From: Dioszegia crocea
Taxonomy: Eukaryota > Basidiomycota > Tremellomycetes > Tremellales > Bulleribasidiaceae
Direction of reading: 5' to 3'
Assembly (NCBI GenBank): GCA_001600615.1
Contig: BCKK01000001.1
Span: forward strand, 2,656,108 to 2,720,107
DNA: 64,000 nucleotides
Positions 35,381-47,074 of the stretch are shown here, piece by piece (positions within the stretch are counted from its first letter, which is position 1; every line of letters begins with the position of its first letter). Position numbers and translations under genes: made by a program. The notes under the pieces were generated by a model. It did no database searches and was not told the origin of the DNA. It saw only the letters and a list, made by a program, of their open reading frames with translations.

Positions 35381-35969
35381 GATGCCGAACTCTGCGCTGT
35401 CAGCGAGATATTCTTCGAATAGTTCGACTAGGTTCTAGGCGGAGACTGCTCACATTTAATCTCTTCTGCTTGTCGCAGGGAGAGTCTGAGAAGCTTTTGG
35501 GGGTGGTCGGAGAGTGGTTCAGCCACGGGTGGCGAGGGGATGGGTTGGTTGAGTGATGTCCATTGACGATCACAATTTTTTGAGTGATCTGTATGACCCG
35601 TGTGATGGTATGAGGGGTGAGGGGGGACGATGCGGTGTAAGGTGATGATTGTATACTTGCTAGAATGAGACAAAAGAGCAAGAATGATATGATGGGAATC
35701 CGAGAAGCAGCTGAGGTGGATCTGCATGTGGTAAGGTTCACCCAATTACTCAAAGTGGCAACTAGACCCTTACGAGAAGGCGTTTCGCATGTCAAGGTCG
35801 CGTTTCGCGCCGCCTTTTGCGAATCCTCATGTTCAAACGGACAATAGACTCATAATACAGCCTGGAATTGAGGGAGCCTCTTGTATCGACTTCTAACACA
35901 GCGGCAGACACCCAGAGGAATCGTTACAAAGTGTCCGCAATCCGCCTTCGACCATCGCGTAACGGCAAC
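35381..35969. promoter_or_regulatory. Divergent promoter region, AGO-B / UNC-50
   Basis: 589 bases between divergent start codons. The word CGTTTCGC occurs twice exactly 20 bases apart (35781-35788 and 35801-35808); the second sits in TTTCGCGCC, which resembles an E2F/SBF-type site. No TATA box is clear. Confidence 0.45.
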
Positions 35970-37190
35970 ATGCCTCCGTCCCTCTTACCCGTGGCATCTT
36001 CGAGCCGAGCTGGATCGCCCGGTATGGGGAATTATGGAGGCTCCAGCCGGACGGGTGGCGGTATTGGAGGACTGGGAATACCGACTGTGGCCAGGGTCCC
36101 TCTCGTTTTTCGGAGATTAGGAAAGTTTAGGTCGATGGTGAGTCTTTCTTTGCTGAATTTGAGGGACGAGCTAAAACAGCCCAGGATTTCGAGCTGGCCT
36201 TCTGGCAGTTGACATACCTTGTGGTAGCGCCAAGAAGAGTTTACCGACAGACATATCATCAGTACGTCAGACAAGGCATATCTTCAGGTGAACTGTGCTA
36301 ATCCGATAGAAAGCAGACGAAGAATGTATGGGCAAGAGACGAGTGAGTGATATAATTCTCGTCTCATATGCCCTAGCTTATGGATCAGTCCGGCTATGCT
36401 GCTTCTGATATCGGGCTGCCTAACAGGTACGTTGACTGTGCCAGCTCATGCTGGGCCGAGCTGATCAGAACAGCCGCTGGAATAGCCTGGTCAATTGTAT
36501 ATCGCAAATCGTACCGCGGGGCAATCTTCATCATACTCAAGATGATCTTCCGTGAGTCACCACTACCAGGCGATCCATTCAGAGTGCGCAATAGTCTAAC
36601 CTGCTAGGCGACTTCCTTCTTGCCTCTCTCCTCATCTCCCTCGTTCTGTACATCATCACCAATCGCCTATTAGTTTCCGCCTCATCCCACGCCTCGACGT
36701 CCGACAACCGTGTGGAATTCGCATATGCCTTTGACGTCGCTGTCAATTCCTTCTTCCCTGCCTTTCTGACTATCGGAGTGGCACTCTTGCCTCTGGCACC
36801 GGTACTGATTGCTAAGAATTGGGTCTGTCTGTTCTTTGGCAAGTGAGTTGATTCTCATGCTCGCGCGCAAGGACGCCAGATCCAGGCATCCTGGTCGACC
36901 TCTTCCTCAAGATGTTCTCAGCTGACACATATAGCACACTATTCCTAATAGCGGGACTACAATATGTGTACGTCATGTACTTGGGATTCGCTGCTCTGCC
37001 ATTCGTGGCGAGAAGCGAGTTACTCCTGTCCCCCTTGTTGCCGATCTTTGTTGGGTAAGTCCTCGGTCTCACCCTAGAGCCCATCTACAACTCGAATCCA
37101 CACTGACAGATCAGCTATCTGTTGAGTCTGTTAGGTTTCAACATAACGCGACACGCGCTCGAGCTGTACTTTGAACAACCGTGGAGATGA
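35970..37190 (+). CDS. UNC-50 family Golgi membrane protein (Gmh1-like)
   Basis: Eight exons: 35970-36137, 36185-36261, 36310-36342, 36389-36426, 36474-36551, 36608-36842, 36935-37054, 37115-37190, for 274 residues. After a ~55-residue Ser/Gly-rich N-terminus come the family blocks MDFELAFWQLTYLVVAPRRV, KQTKNVWARDDPAMLLL and FRDFLLASLLISL, then hydrophobic segments to the C-terminus ITRHALELYFEQPWR. UNC-50/Gmh1 proteins are multi-pass proteins of the early Golgi. In animals they are needed for assembly and trafficking of some receptors; in yeast Gmh1 interacts with Arf exchange factors. The start at 35970 is preferred over an in-frame ATG at 35868. Confidence 0.94.
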
Positions 37191-37643
37191 GGCGCTCGTG
37201 TCCACCCCTCCGGAGGTTATTCACAAAACATAGATGCATATGATATTCCTACCATCCACTCTCTTCTGATGTACTCTCACTTCCACGCCTATACACGCTG
37301 CACCATGCTATGGACTAGCTTGCAATCGTGGCAGAGCTCGAGGAATGCTCTAGCCTAGAGAGCCAGAGGCGGGAAACGCCGAAACGCCGGCTGGCAATCT
37401 CGCGTTTCAGTAGAGCCATCTTTTTTCACCCAGCATTCAATACAAAGGGACAGCTTGATCCTCATCTCGCCTCTTCTAGGCTCACATACGCCATAGAGAC
37501 GCCTGGCTGTGCACGTACTAGCCGCACCGAATTGCACAAGGCCTAAATCGATCAATCACGGCGGAATCATCCTAGGGCCAGCTCTAATCCTTCACCTTCA
37601 CGCGCGATAGCGATCCTCAATACCCCTTTGCATACCTCCACAA
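37191..37643. other. Intergenic, UNC-50 3' end and WW-gene promoter
   Basis: 453 bases between two plus-strand genes. Words related to CGCGTTTC/GAAACGCC occur near 37372-37412. No gene or RNA was seen. Confidence 0.4.
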
Positions 37644-40350
37644 TGGCAGATGAAGAAGTAGACTGGGGGATGGAGGACTCGGTAGATGTCTGGCGACAAG
37701 GCGAGAGTGTAGCTGCGGGTGACAACGACGATGAGATCAGTCTAGGTGGAATGGAGGGGGAAAGTGACGGTATGTCGACACCATCGGATACCTGATCGTA
37801 AAGCTGATACATCTGTAGCTACCAAACCCACCAATGCCAGATCAGGGAACTCTCCACGCACGTCAATGTCGCGCGCACCACCTACGGGACCACGCCGACC
37901 TAGTCGGCGAGGCGAAGATCCAAATTCAGCCGGGACGACGCCTGCTGGACCGAAGCGAGGTCAGCGGGCCAACGGCAGGGGTGGAAATAGGGGAGCGCCT
38001 GTGCCTGCTGTGTCGAACCAGGCCCAGGTGAATGGGGTCAGCGAGAAGAAGACTGTAGCCCAAGAGACAGCCCCAATCGCCGAGGTACGCGCCTTTCCTA
38101 CCCACCGCCGGAATTGTCTGACATTCTCAGACTGTGACCGTGACGCCCTCAACTAGCCAACCTGTCGTCCCGAACCCAGCAGACTCTACGGCAAACTCCG
38201 AACCGCTTCCCGAAGGCTGGACTGAAGTATTTTCGCGCACCCAAAAGGCGGTATTTTACCACAACAAGTTGACGGCAGAGACATCTTGGGTCCGACCTCG
38301 TGTTGCGCCGGTGGAAGTTGAGGAGGATAGACCAGTCACTCCTCCTCCCGCCGCACCGGCAACATTGCCCATCGCTAGCATTTCGAAACCTCAGTCTATC
38401 GGTACACCAGTCCCAGCTCAGAGCGCCGAACATTCAGTCCCATCAGCACCCGCGTCCATGCCCGGCGCAGGTAAACCACCAATCTCCGCTAAGGCCCCGC
38501 CCACCGGACCCGGAGGAGGCGACAAGAAGGCTGGAACGCCTATCGACCCGGTCCAATCGGCCTATGCCGGTCGCCGAACGGTTAAGGCCAGTCGGAATAG
38601 CCGCCCGGCGTCGATGCAGGCTGCCAAACTCCCCACAGGCCCCTTACCGGCCTCTGTTCCTGCTCGTCCCGACGATCGAGGTCTAAAGCGGAGCCCGTCT
38701 CCCAGGCGGGCAGAGTCCAAGCGGACAAAAATGGATGACCCATCTCGTATGTTTTACCTCAGCCTCTTCGCTGTCCTTCGACCCTAGCCTCCCCCCCGGA
38801 TCTGCCTTGTGCTCGTGTCACAATCCTCACCCCTCGTCGTCGGTGTCGGAAAACCGGGTCTGCCTACTCGTGGCTTCATCCGGTTTGGACGGTCCCTCCC
38901 GCGGTTTCGGTCTCGGTGCGGATACGGTGCTTGGACAAGAAATACTTGCGCGAGTGATTGCTTACCTCGATCTTTCGTCGTTTAGGAATCACCGCAGCCG
39001 ATCGCAGCACACTCCCTCAACCGCCAGCTGGCCCACGGTCATTCTCGCATGAGACTCGCGCCCCTCGCTCGCCCGGACGATTGAACGTCGACGACCGCTA
39101 CCGGCCGGAACCTCGAGCAAATACTCGCGCCGATGATGTAAGTTCCTTTTTTGATTTTCATAATACGCTCCGCGCTGATCAATGTAGCGCCCGCCTCAAA
39201 AGCCTAGCCAACCTGCTCGCCCGATGGTCATTGCGCGCGGATCCAACTCTGCGCCCTTGACAAATAGCAAATGGGGATCTCGACCCGACTTAGAAGCAGC
39301 TGCTTCGACTCCGATCGTCATTACCGACACGCGTGATGCTACCCGCTTACCATACGCTGGGCGCGAAATGCTCGCTCCGGCAGCCTCGCGTACGACGGGT
39401 ATGGCCGAGGACGCTTCGGCTCGGCGGGCGCGATTGAGAGAAGAGGCGCGAAAGGCGGAAGAGACCCTGAAGCAGATCAGAGATGAGGAGCTGAGGTTGG
39501 AGAGGGAGGAAGATGCCGAGCGTAGGAGTAGGCAAGGTGATGTCGATAGGAAACGCAGGGACGAGGATCGGTTGCGAGAGGATGATGAGAGGCGGAGAAG
39601 GGATGATGAGTGGCGGCGGGATGATGAGCATCGACGCGCAGGTGATGATCGAGAGCGCCGAGTTTACGTGAGTCATCGCTGTCTGCAGTCTAATCTTGCA
39701 TGCCCAATCTGATCATTGCAGTCTCCTGAACGACTTCGACACGATGATCGCAGCTATCGTCCTGTGTCTCCGGCCCCTCCACCCCGCGGTCCACCGCCGT
39801 CGAACCGGCTCGATGGACCCGGGCAGCCTGTAGGCCTCAGGGACGCTCGACGAGCTCGACCAGACTCTCCATCTCGTATTTCTCGCCGGACATCACCAGT
39901 GCCCTTCGCCCCTTCCCGGCCTCGGAGCAGAAGCCCCCAGCGACCGTCATCACGATATGCAAACCGGGCACAGAGTCCGCCCAGGAGAAATGGCGATTCC
40001 TACTATCCCGACTCGGAACGTGTGGGCGAAAGAGAACGACGGGGCCCTACCGTTCCCCTCGCTGATCGTATTGGGCGAGCTGCCGCGCGACAACCTGAGC
40101 GCCAACCTGAGATTTCTGCTGAGTCCATGGTGAGTTAGATGTTGTCACCGAGTGAAGAGCATAGCTGACGAAACAGCGAGCTCGACCTAGATCTCCTCCA
40201 CCTATCGGCCGGACCGACTCTTTCCGCCGTGGTGAAGCCCAGGCCGCTGCTGGAGGCTCCAGACCCCTCGCCGAGCGAATGTCGAGGAGCGACGCCAAAG
40301 AGTCCAGCGATGGGCGGAATGTGAGAAACGTCATTGCCAGGCGAATGTGA
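37644..40350 (+). CDS. WW-domain protein with arginine/serine- and glutamate-rich tail
   Basis: Seven exons: 37644-37769, 37819-38084, 38131-38746, 38986-39137, 39188-39667, 39721-40129, 40177-40350, for 740 residues. The only clear domain is a WW domain (LPEGWTEVFSRTQKAVFYH, then SWVRP; bases about 38209-38298), with both tryptophans. Before it lies an acidic start and a Pro/Arg/Gly-rich stretch; after it a Pro-rich linker, a charged coiled-coil-like Arg/Glu segment (about 39420-39660) and an Arg/Ser/Pro tail. This composition is common in proteins tied to pre-mRNA processing or RNA polymerase II, where WW domains bind Pro-rich ligands; that role is inferred. Intron 3 (239 nt) is long; its acceptor TTTAG lacks the usual branch word, so its end is the least certain point. 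Confidence 0.82.
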
Positions 40351-40739
40351 GGCTTTGTTGATGGATTGGAGTATCGAGATACGGAGGTAGCGGGACAAGT
40401 AAGCAGAAAGTGTGGGCGTAATTTGTCAGTGTGATATCAAGGAGTTTACCAGAAATCGTCGATTCAGTGGGAGCTTCAATTGCTGCGCCTTGCTTAGCGC
40501 TCAATGTTCGAGAGCTCGGCTATGGAATTACACATTCGGCTTGACATATCAGGACTCTACATCAATTGTGTGTTACATGCTTCAATATAGTCTCGCTTGC
40601 CATTTCCTTAACTCCTACTAAGGGCGAATGGATCTTCAGACGAAAGGGCTGGGTCTCGAGACTACTCCAACAGCTCATGCATAATAATCATCGTTCCGTG
40701 TTTCGTGAATTTCGTATGGAAGTCGTAGCCAGCCAGCAT
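40351..40739. other. Intergenic, convergent 3' regions
   Basis: 389 bases between the WW-gene stop and the stop of the Gly/Gln-rich gene. AT-rich, with no recognisable feature. Confidence 0.4.
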
Positions 40740-42100
40740 TCACTGCATGAATTTGGCAGCCTATTAAAGAAATCAGCTTAAATGCCTTTACTGCGTGTGG
40801 AGGACCTACCATGGACATCATGCTGCCCAAACCACCAGAGTTGGAGCCTCCGGTCATCTGTTCAATCAGCTTCTAAGATTCTCGACTGAGCGCAAAGACC
40901 TACGCCTGAGAATTGGCTCTTGAGTAGGAGCTTCATCATCATAGTACCGGCAGAGCTGTCCATCAGCGACCTGTAATTTGTTGCCTCGGAAGGGTCAAAA
41001 CTCACTTGACAGCATCCTGCTTGTTACCCGACGCGGCGCCGCCAGATTGGTCAAAGAGCTGCATCGTCAACATCCCCTCAGAAGCTTTGAAGAACTTGAC
41101 CTACCTTGGCAGCCTCGGACATGGCCATACCGATGACCTGACAATCAGCTCACGGTCCCGAATTCCCAACGAGACGGAGATCTGCTGACCTTGCTCTGCA
41201 TGTTGCCGCCCGAAGACTGCTCGGCACTGTTGGACTGGCCGGAAGTGAACATCTTCATGGCTTGCAAGGCAGCCGCACTGAGATCGTAAGCTAGATGACT
41301 CTCGACTGTAAGGGAGGGCAGATACTTACGTGCCGATAGAGTTTGCGCTCATACCGCCAGCGTTTCCCTGGTTGTACGCCTGTTCGTGCTTCTTGATGAC
41401 CTCATCATCGTCGACATCGTCCTTGTCATCTTTGTTCATGTTGGACAGGTAGCTGAAGGCGGAGGAGAAGAGGGATGAGTCTTGCTGGCCGCCGTGGGCT
41501 TGCGCAGCTGCGACAGCGGATGACTGGTCGACTAGGTGAATCAGCACAACATCCTCGGACGCTGAGTTTTTGGAACACTATCCACCACTCTCACCAGAGA
41601 GACTAGAGTCTCATCCCAGATTCAAAGGCAGCCAAGCACAAAGTCGAACCTAAAACTCACCATTGGGCAACCCTCCGAATCCGCCAGCACCGCCTCCGCC
41701 GTGAGGCCTGTTGAACTCCTCACCCCCCGTCTTGCCAAAGAACCCAGCAGCCTCGCCACCGCCATTATTCCCACCGCCAAAGTTGTTCCCCTGACCTTGC
41801 TGCTGCTGCTGGCCTTGACCCCCGTTGAACGACTGGCCGCTGTTACCGTAGCTCTGAGGCGCATTTTGGTTGTTGTATTGATTCTGACCCTGGCCCTCGG
41901 TCTGGCTGGTGTACTCGCTCAACTTGGAGCTGAAGTCGCTTCCTTCGTGGCCTTGCTGTCCCTGGTTCTGGTTTTGGTTTTGGTTCTGGTCCTGTCCATT
42001 GCCGGCTGAGTGTCATTTAGCTCTCGGTCCAAGCCTTGACTTTTAGGGATGAGGGAAGCTTACAGGTGTACTCCTGGACTGCTTGCTTGAGGAAATCCAT
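40740..42100 (-). CDS. Gly/Gln/Asn-rich protein, resembles fungal 'beta-flanking' (DUF7721-like) proteins
   Basis: Nine exons: 42064-42100, 41661-42005, 41330-41531, 41190-41277, 41105-41137, 41006-41058, 40904-40955, 40810-40857, 40740-40760, for 292 residues. The protein begins MDFLKQAVQEY, then has a disordered stretch rich in Gln, Asn and Gly, with imperfect QNQNQ and GGGNN runs, to about residue 125. An Ala/Ser/Met-rich helical C-terminal half follows (AVAAAQAH, SLFSSAFSYLSNMNKDD, VIGMAMSEAAKLFDQSGG, MMMKLL). This layout resembles fungal proteins annotated 'beta-flanking', for which no function is established; the family link is from memory and moderate. The Gln/Asn-rich part could be prone to assemble. 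Confidence 0.8.
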
Positions 42101-43635
42101 TTTGGTAGTGCTTTGTAGTAGTGAGCAAGAGAGGTGGGTTCGACGTGCAGACTGCTGGAGTAGACTCGTATAGAGAAGCGAGGAGTGGCATAGCGAAAGG
42201 AATCCATGTCGAAGCTGGAGGAGCATAATGACGTCACATTCCTCACTCCACAGTATCAAAGTCAGGGGCCCCTAAGCCGGCCTAACTAGAGTACATAGAG
42301 GCTATAGCTTACATAGTGCATAGTATTTGCTATCGACGGACACGGTACAGTGACGGTGTGTAAACTATTCAACGTGTCCCGTGTGATACACCTTCCTTAC
42401 TTCAAAGCCATACTTGCGGTTTTCAGCTAGCTATCCCCACCAGCGGACCGGCCACACAATCGAGCATCCTCTGCCGCCCATTGGATTGTCTCGTTTTGAA
42501 GACTGGTATCGAGGAATTCTGCCATGGTGTCGGTGTTGTGTCAGAGTATACTACTGTAAGGTCGCGATTGACGAAAGAGTCGAAGTGTGGGCCGAAAATG
42601 TTGGGCTACACTCAAACAGTACCAGCTCCCGAATACACACGACCATGCGGCTGTGCGGGATGCGAACTGCGGTATCAACAAAGGACCGACTGATGCGCGA
42701 CATGATGTAAATCAGGGGTTGTCAAGGTCGTTACGCGTGTCAGCAGCAGCGTGAGTAGGGTAGTCCGACAGGGGTGAAATTAGGAGGATCTTCCTCTTCG
42801 TCGCGGTCACAGCGACATCGTCAGTCCTGGCAATCGCACCTAGCATTGACTACCAGCCTTCAGGGCGATGCTTTGCGAAAATCTTGAGGTTGAAATACAC
42901 ACAGAAGAGAGCAAAAGCAAGCAAAGGGAACCATGTCATAGGATGTCACGTGAGGATCGCGTCCGAGATATCGCCGCAAGTCGCCGCAATCACAACGCGT
43001 CAGGCACGGCTTGTTTCAGGTTCTCTACAGGGTGCAAAAAGTTTGCCACTCAGTCTGGCGAGCTCATATGTCGCGTAGGGTAGACAGTGCATAGGGCGAG
43101 AGGTGTAGATGTGTGCTGAGAGCGCGTTCCCAGGCCGAAAGAACCATGCATCAAGTGCAAGGGGAGAGGTGTCCCTGTCTGCACACGAAAGCGTGACTTA
43201 CGGCCCCTGTTGCCCTGACGGTGACGGGTAACGTAATGGCCCCTAGGCGTTGTGATGATGGTGTTTAGGCCCTGTCTGTCCTTGCTATTCCAACATCATA
43301 TTCTGTACAGCTACTCCAGTCCTACCTTGCTACTCCTCCTCTCTCGTAGGTAAGAGTATTCCGACAAATCAGCCCTCGAACTTTGGCCAGACGCCCGCGA
43401 TCGTGACAAAAATACGCCCGAACCAATTCAACAAACACTCGTTCAACCCTTTCGACACGCACCTTTTCCAGCGCGCTCTACCCCACTGTCTGTGTCCAGA
43501 CACGTCCCGCCCACCCTATCAACTACTCCCATCGTGCTATACCCATAACGACTCCATCACACCCTCTCCCAATCTACCAGCCATTCGGACGCGACTTGGT
43601 CACTCGGCACCGCCTAGAAGAGGCTTGCAACCAAG
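42101..43635. promoter_or_regulatory. 1.5-kb gene-free region upstream of cyclin B
   Basis: I see no supported gene here. The part next to the cyclin (about 43300-43635) is rich in C and T and lacks ATG, fitting a long leader. Two ACGCGT words (42733-42738 and 42995-43000) match the MluI cell-cycle box, but such hexamers are expected by chance. Short open frames at 42414-43083 have no coding signature. Confidence 0.45.
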
Positions 43636-45972
43636 ATGGCGAGCGCAATACCGGTCAGTATTCTAATCCCTTTTCCTTCTCTCTCTTCGCTTGTCCCCTT
43701 GCTCTGCATCTCTGCTCTACCGGAATCTTCATCCCACATCGAGCGGAAAATCATCTCCCACCTCAGCCCATTCATACCTATCTATCCCTCTCAGGCGTTA
43801 CCTGATCCTACCCTGTCTTACCCTTGATTCGGATCCAAATCGTGCAGGGACAAGCGCTGACTATGTCTCCCTTTCCCTTCTCTCAACCATTGCGTATTCT
43901 ATACACATCACTACATCATACCTAAACCCCTCTCACCCCACGCTCGCCTACGACTCCCACATTGGCCCATCGTTTTTCCCCGTCGATGAAACACGCCTCA
44001 CCCTTAAACCTATCGTCGTCTCGGCCCATCTTGACTCATCGTCACAATCACGGCGCGTATCCTCATCCCACTCTTATCGGACACACATAACCTGTGCTCT
44101 CTACATCCCGAACGGAATTTCGAATCGCCGAACAACTCCCACTCAAAACCTCTTCTATCGGTGTCATGACTATACAGACCCGTCGCACCACTCGAAGAGC
44201 CGATGAGAACGCCGCGCCTGCTTTGACAAGGCTCAAGTCCAGCAATGCCGCAGTACCGACAGCAGCTGGCGCCAAATCCGCCGCGTCATCTATCCCTGTT
44301 CTCAAACGGAACCACTCCTCCGTTACTGCCGCTGCCCCTGCACCGGCAGCTTCCAAGCCTTCTGTTGCTGGGACGAAGCGCAGCGCGTTAGGCGAGGTGA
44401 CAAATGGCGGGAAGAATGACGCGTTGAAAGGGGCGAAGGGAAAGGAGGCGGGTGGAAGGGAAAAGCGGGCGTTACAGCAAACTTCGTCAGCTCAGATCCC
44501 CGCGACGACCATCGCTGCTGCTGGACCCGCGCGCCGGACGCGGTCAAGCATGTCTGGCACTGCCGCACCTGTCGTCACCGCCGAACCCGCCAGCAAGCGT
44601 CGGACCACATCGCGTATACCGGTCGCGTCGCGTTCTCGATCTGCGACCGCGTCCACCTCAACTACCGTTGCCGACGGCCGCCTCCGGGAGCGCAAGCTCA
44701 ATGTCGCAATTGAGGCGAAGGACATTGTTGAGCCTGAGCCAGCTAGGAAGAAGCGCAAGACCTCATCTCCAGCGGTGGAGGAGGTTGAGGAGGAGGACGA
44801 TCTGGCGGACGAGGGGCTTTACGACGAGGATGGTCGGGAAGTCGTCTTGAGCAGCGGTGGAAGGGGTACTCGATTAAGGTCGCCAGAACGGGCAATCCGG
44901 GCCAAGGACGCAGGATGGACGGATCTAGACGCGGAGGATGATGGAGATCCAACCATGGTTAGCGAGTATGTTGTTGACGCGTTCAATTACATGTTGTCAA
45001 TTGAGGCAAGTCTTGAGCTCGAACTACTACCTCAACTTCGCTGATTGTCAGGACAAGAGCATGCCCGATGCCGACTACATGTCGCGTCAAGCCGAGCTCA
45101 CCTGGGACATGCGCGCACTGCTCATGGACTGGGTGATTGAGGTTCACTCTAAATTCCGCCTCTTACCCGAAACCCTCCTCATTGCCGTCAACATGGTCGA
45201 CCGCTTCCTCTCCGAGCGTGTTGTTTCGCTCGAAAAGCTCCAATTGGTGGGCATGACGGCGCTCTTCATTTCGGCCAAGTACGAGGAGGTCATCTGCCCC
45301 AGTATCACCCACTTCCTTCACATGGCCGACGGCGGTTTCGCCATTGACGATATGATCAAGGCCGAGCGATACATGCTGTCTACCCTCGATTTCGATCTAT
45401 CGTACCCCAACCCTCTTCATTTCCTCCGGCGGATCTCCAAAGCCGACGGTTACGATATCCAGACGCGTACATTGGCCAAGTTCCTCATTGAGGTCATGTG
45501 CGTTGAGGCCGACTTGCTCAAGTACAAGTCGAGCTTGCTGGCGGCGGCGGGTACTTGGTTGGCGAGATTATGCCTGGACAGGGGAGATTGGGTAAGTAGG
45601 AGTGGCGTCTGAGTATGATACCGCACGCCGAGCTAACATTCACAGAGCCCGAACCTCATTCACTACTCCACCTACTCTGTTGCAGAACTCTTAGACCCAG
45701 CGCAGGTCATGGTCAACTACATTGTCAGCCCAGATCTCAATACCGAGGGTGGCTTCTACAAGAAGGTGAGCTTTGTTTCTCTTTGTCTTCCTACCAGAGC
45801 TGACACCCTACAGTACGCCAGCAAGAAGCACATGAAGTCATCCGTCTACATCCGACAATGGGCACTCAACCGATGGCCCGAGAGTGCCGAAGGAATCAGC
45901 GAGTTCCAGGGCAAGGAGCTTTTGGCGGAGATCGAGGGGAAGCTCATCCCCATCATGGACGTTCGGGTATAG
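43636..45972 (+). CDS. G2/M B-type cyclin
   Basis: Exons: 43636-43653, 44178-45005, 45052-45591, 45646-45765, 45814-45972, for 554 residues. The 18-base first exon (MASAIP) joins TRRTTRRADEN across a 527-nt intron; if instead translation starts at the ATG at 44166, the protein is 552 residues. The N-terminus carries a textbook destruction box, R-x-x-L-x-x-x-x-N (RSALGEVTN, residues 74-82), for APC/C-driven turnover. The cyclin box opens with MRALLMDWVIEVHSKF and continues LVGMTALFISAKYEE; the C-terminal cyclin fold follows. It should activate Cdk1 at mitosis. The second intron (45006-45051) has a GC donor (GCAAGT). A Lys-rich basic patch (ARKKRKTSS) may act as a nuclear localisation signal. 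Confidence 0.95.
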
Positions 45973-46652
45973 TCCATGCCCTCCTCCCAAAACGTCCGAC
46001 TTTACCCCACATCTACCCAATTCCGCACACCACTTCATCCTCATACGCAACAAACGACTCTACTATACTGTACATAACGAACCCGAATCCGACCCCTACG
46101 ACTGTATCATAATCCCCCGAAAGAAGACGCTCCTCATCCGGTGATCCCAGGCGACAGGCGAGAATGCCCATGCCACCTACTTCCGTTCTATGTAGACGTC
46201 TTCTCTTTCTATGACCCCCACCTTTTTACTTTCTTTTGGGCATCCAAATATTCTCGTTCTTCGTAGTCCATCCTCCCTCCTTCCGGTGCCCTGTTTGCCA
46301 TTTCTTTCTCTTCAGATCCGCTTTTCCCTCCTATATAGCAAGTTCATATCCTTCTCTCCGTTGATGGTAGATACATGCTTCTATAGTTGGGACCAAGAGC
46401 AGGGGAGTAAGGTGGTTTTTGAGATGTCATCATGCCGATTTTGTCATAGCCAGGTGGGGAACTGTCCGCCACGTTCACATTTGGTCTGAGAACTGCGTTA
46501 CTGCGACTTTCCCATCATGCGATTCATCATGATCAGCACGCAGTTTCGTTAGCCATTGCGTGGCGGAACAATTGGACCGGGTATATCTGCATTCCCATCC
46601 TGTCTGTCGTCTGTACACAGTCAAAAGATCCTATCCCAGGCTCGCACAACCC
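45973..46652. other. Intergenic, convergent 3' regions of cyclin B and DPM2
   Basis: 680 bases. The first ~400 are pyrimidine-rich and ATG-poor and fit a long cyclin 3' UTR. No RNA gene or repeat was seen. Confidence 0.4.
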
Positions 46653-47074
46653 TCAAGCCGCCTTCCCCGCTGATCTCCTTTTCTTCGCCGCCTCTACCAA
46701 CGCCACCCGCCCAAAGAACAGCGACACGCCTATGAGGCCTGAAAGCAGGAGGAGTAGTGGTAGTCGGACAGCCCATTCGCGAGCAGGGAAGAAGTCGTGG
46801 ATAGGTGATGTTGTGGAAAGGAAGGGCTATAGACGGTCAGTGCACCGCTTCTCTGAACTGAACCCTCGTGTACGAGCTAACGCGTGATAGGAGCCATGTG
46901 GTGGAAGAGACACTCACTAAGAAGAGCGCCCAAACGGTATAATATCCAAAGACAGTCAGGGCGACTGCGAGCATTACTGCGCCGAGCATTTTGTCGGAAG
47001 TTGCCTGATCGTTAGCACACTGTCGACCTCAGATTTTCGGGTACGTCCTCCATGTCTCTTTAGTCACGTACCAT
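46653..47074 (-). CDS. DPM2: Dolichol-phosphate mannose synthase regulatory subunit 2
   Basis: Three exons: 47072-47074, 46918-47004, 46653-46826, for 87 residues; animal DPM2 is about the same size. Two membrane spans are visible (MLGAVMLAVALTVFGYYTVW and RLPLLLLLSGLIGVSLFFG), joined by the family loop PFLSTTSPIHDFFPAREWAV. The tail is basic (AAKKRRSAGKAA). DPM2 holds the DPM1/DPM3 catalytic assembly in the ER membrane, which makes the mannose donor for N-glycans, O-mannose and GPI anchors; it also touches GPI-GlcNAc transferase. Exon 1 contributes only the start codon, directly followed by GTACGT. The gene is short and spliced, so it is easily missed by ORF-based annotation. Confidence 0.9.

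Noticed and set aside
42733..43000. Two ACGCGT boxes as certain cell-cycle control of cyclin B
   Set aside because: They lie 600-900 bases from the gene, and a 6-bp palindrome is expected by chance at this frequency in GC-rich DNA.
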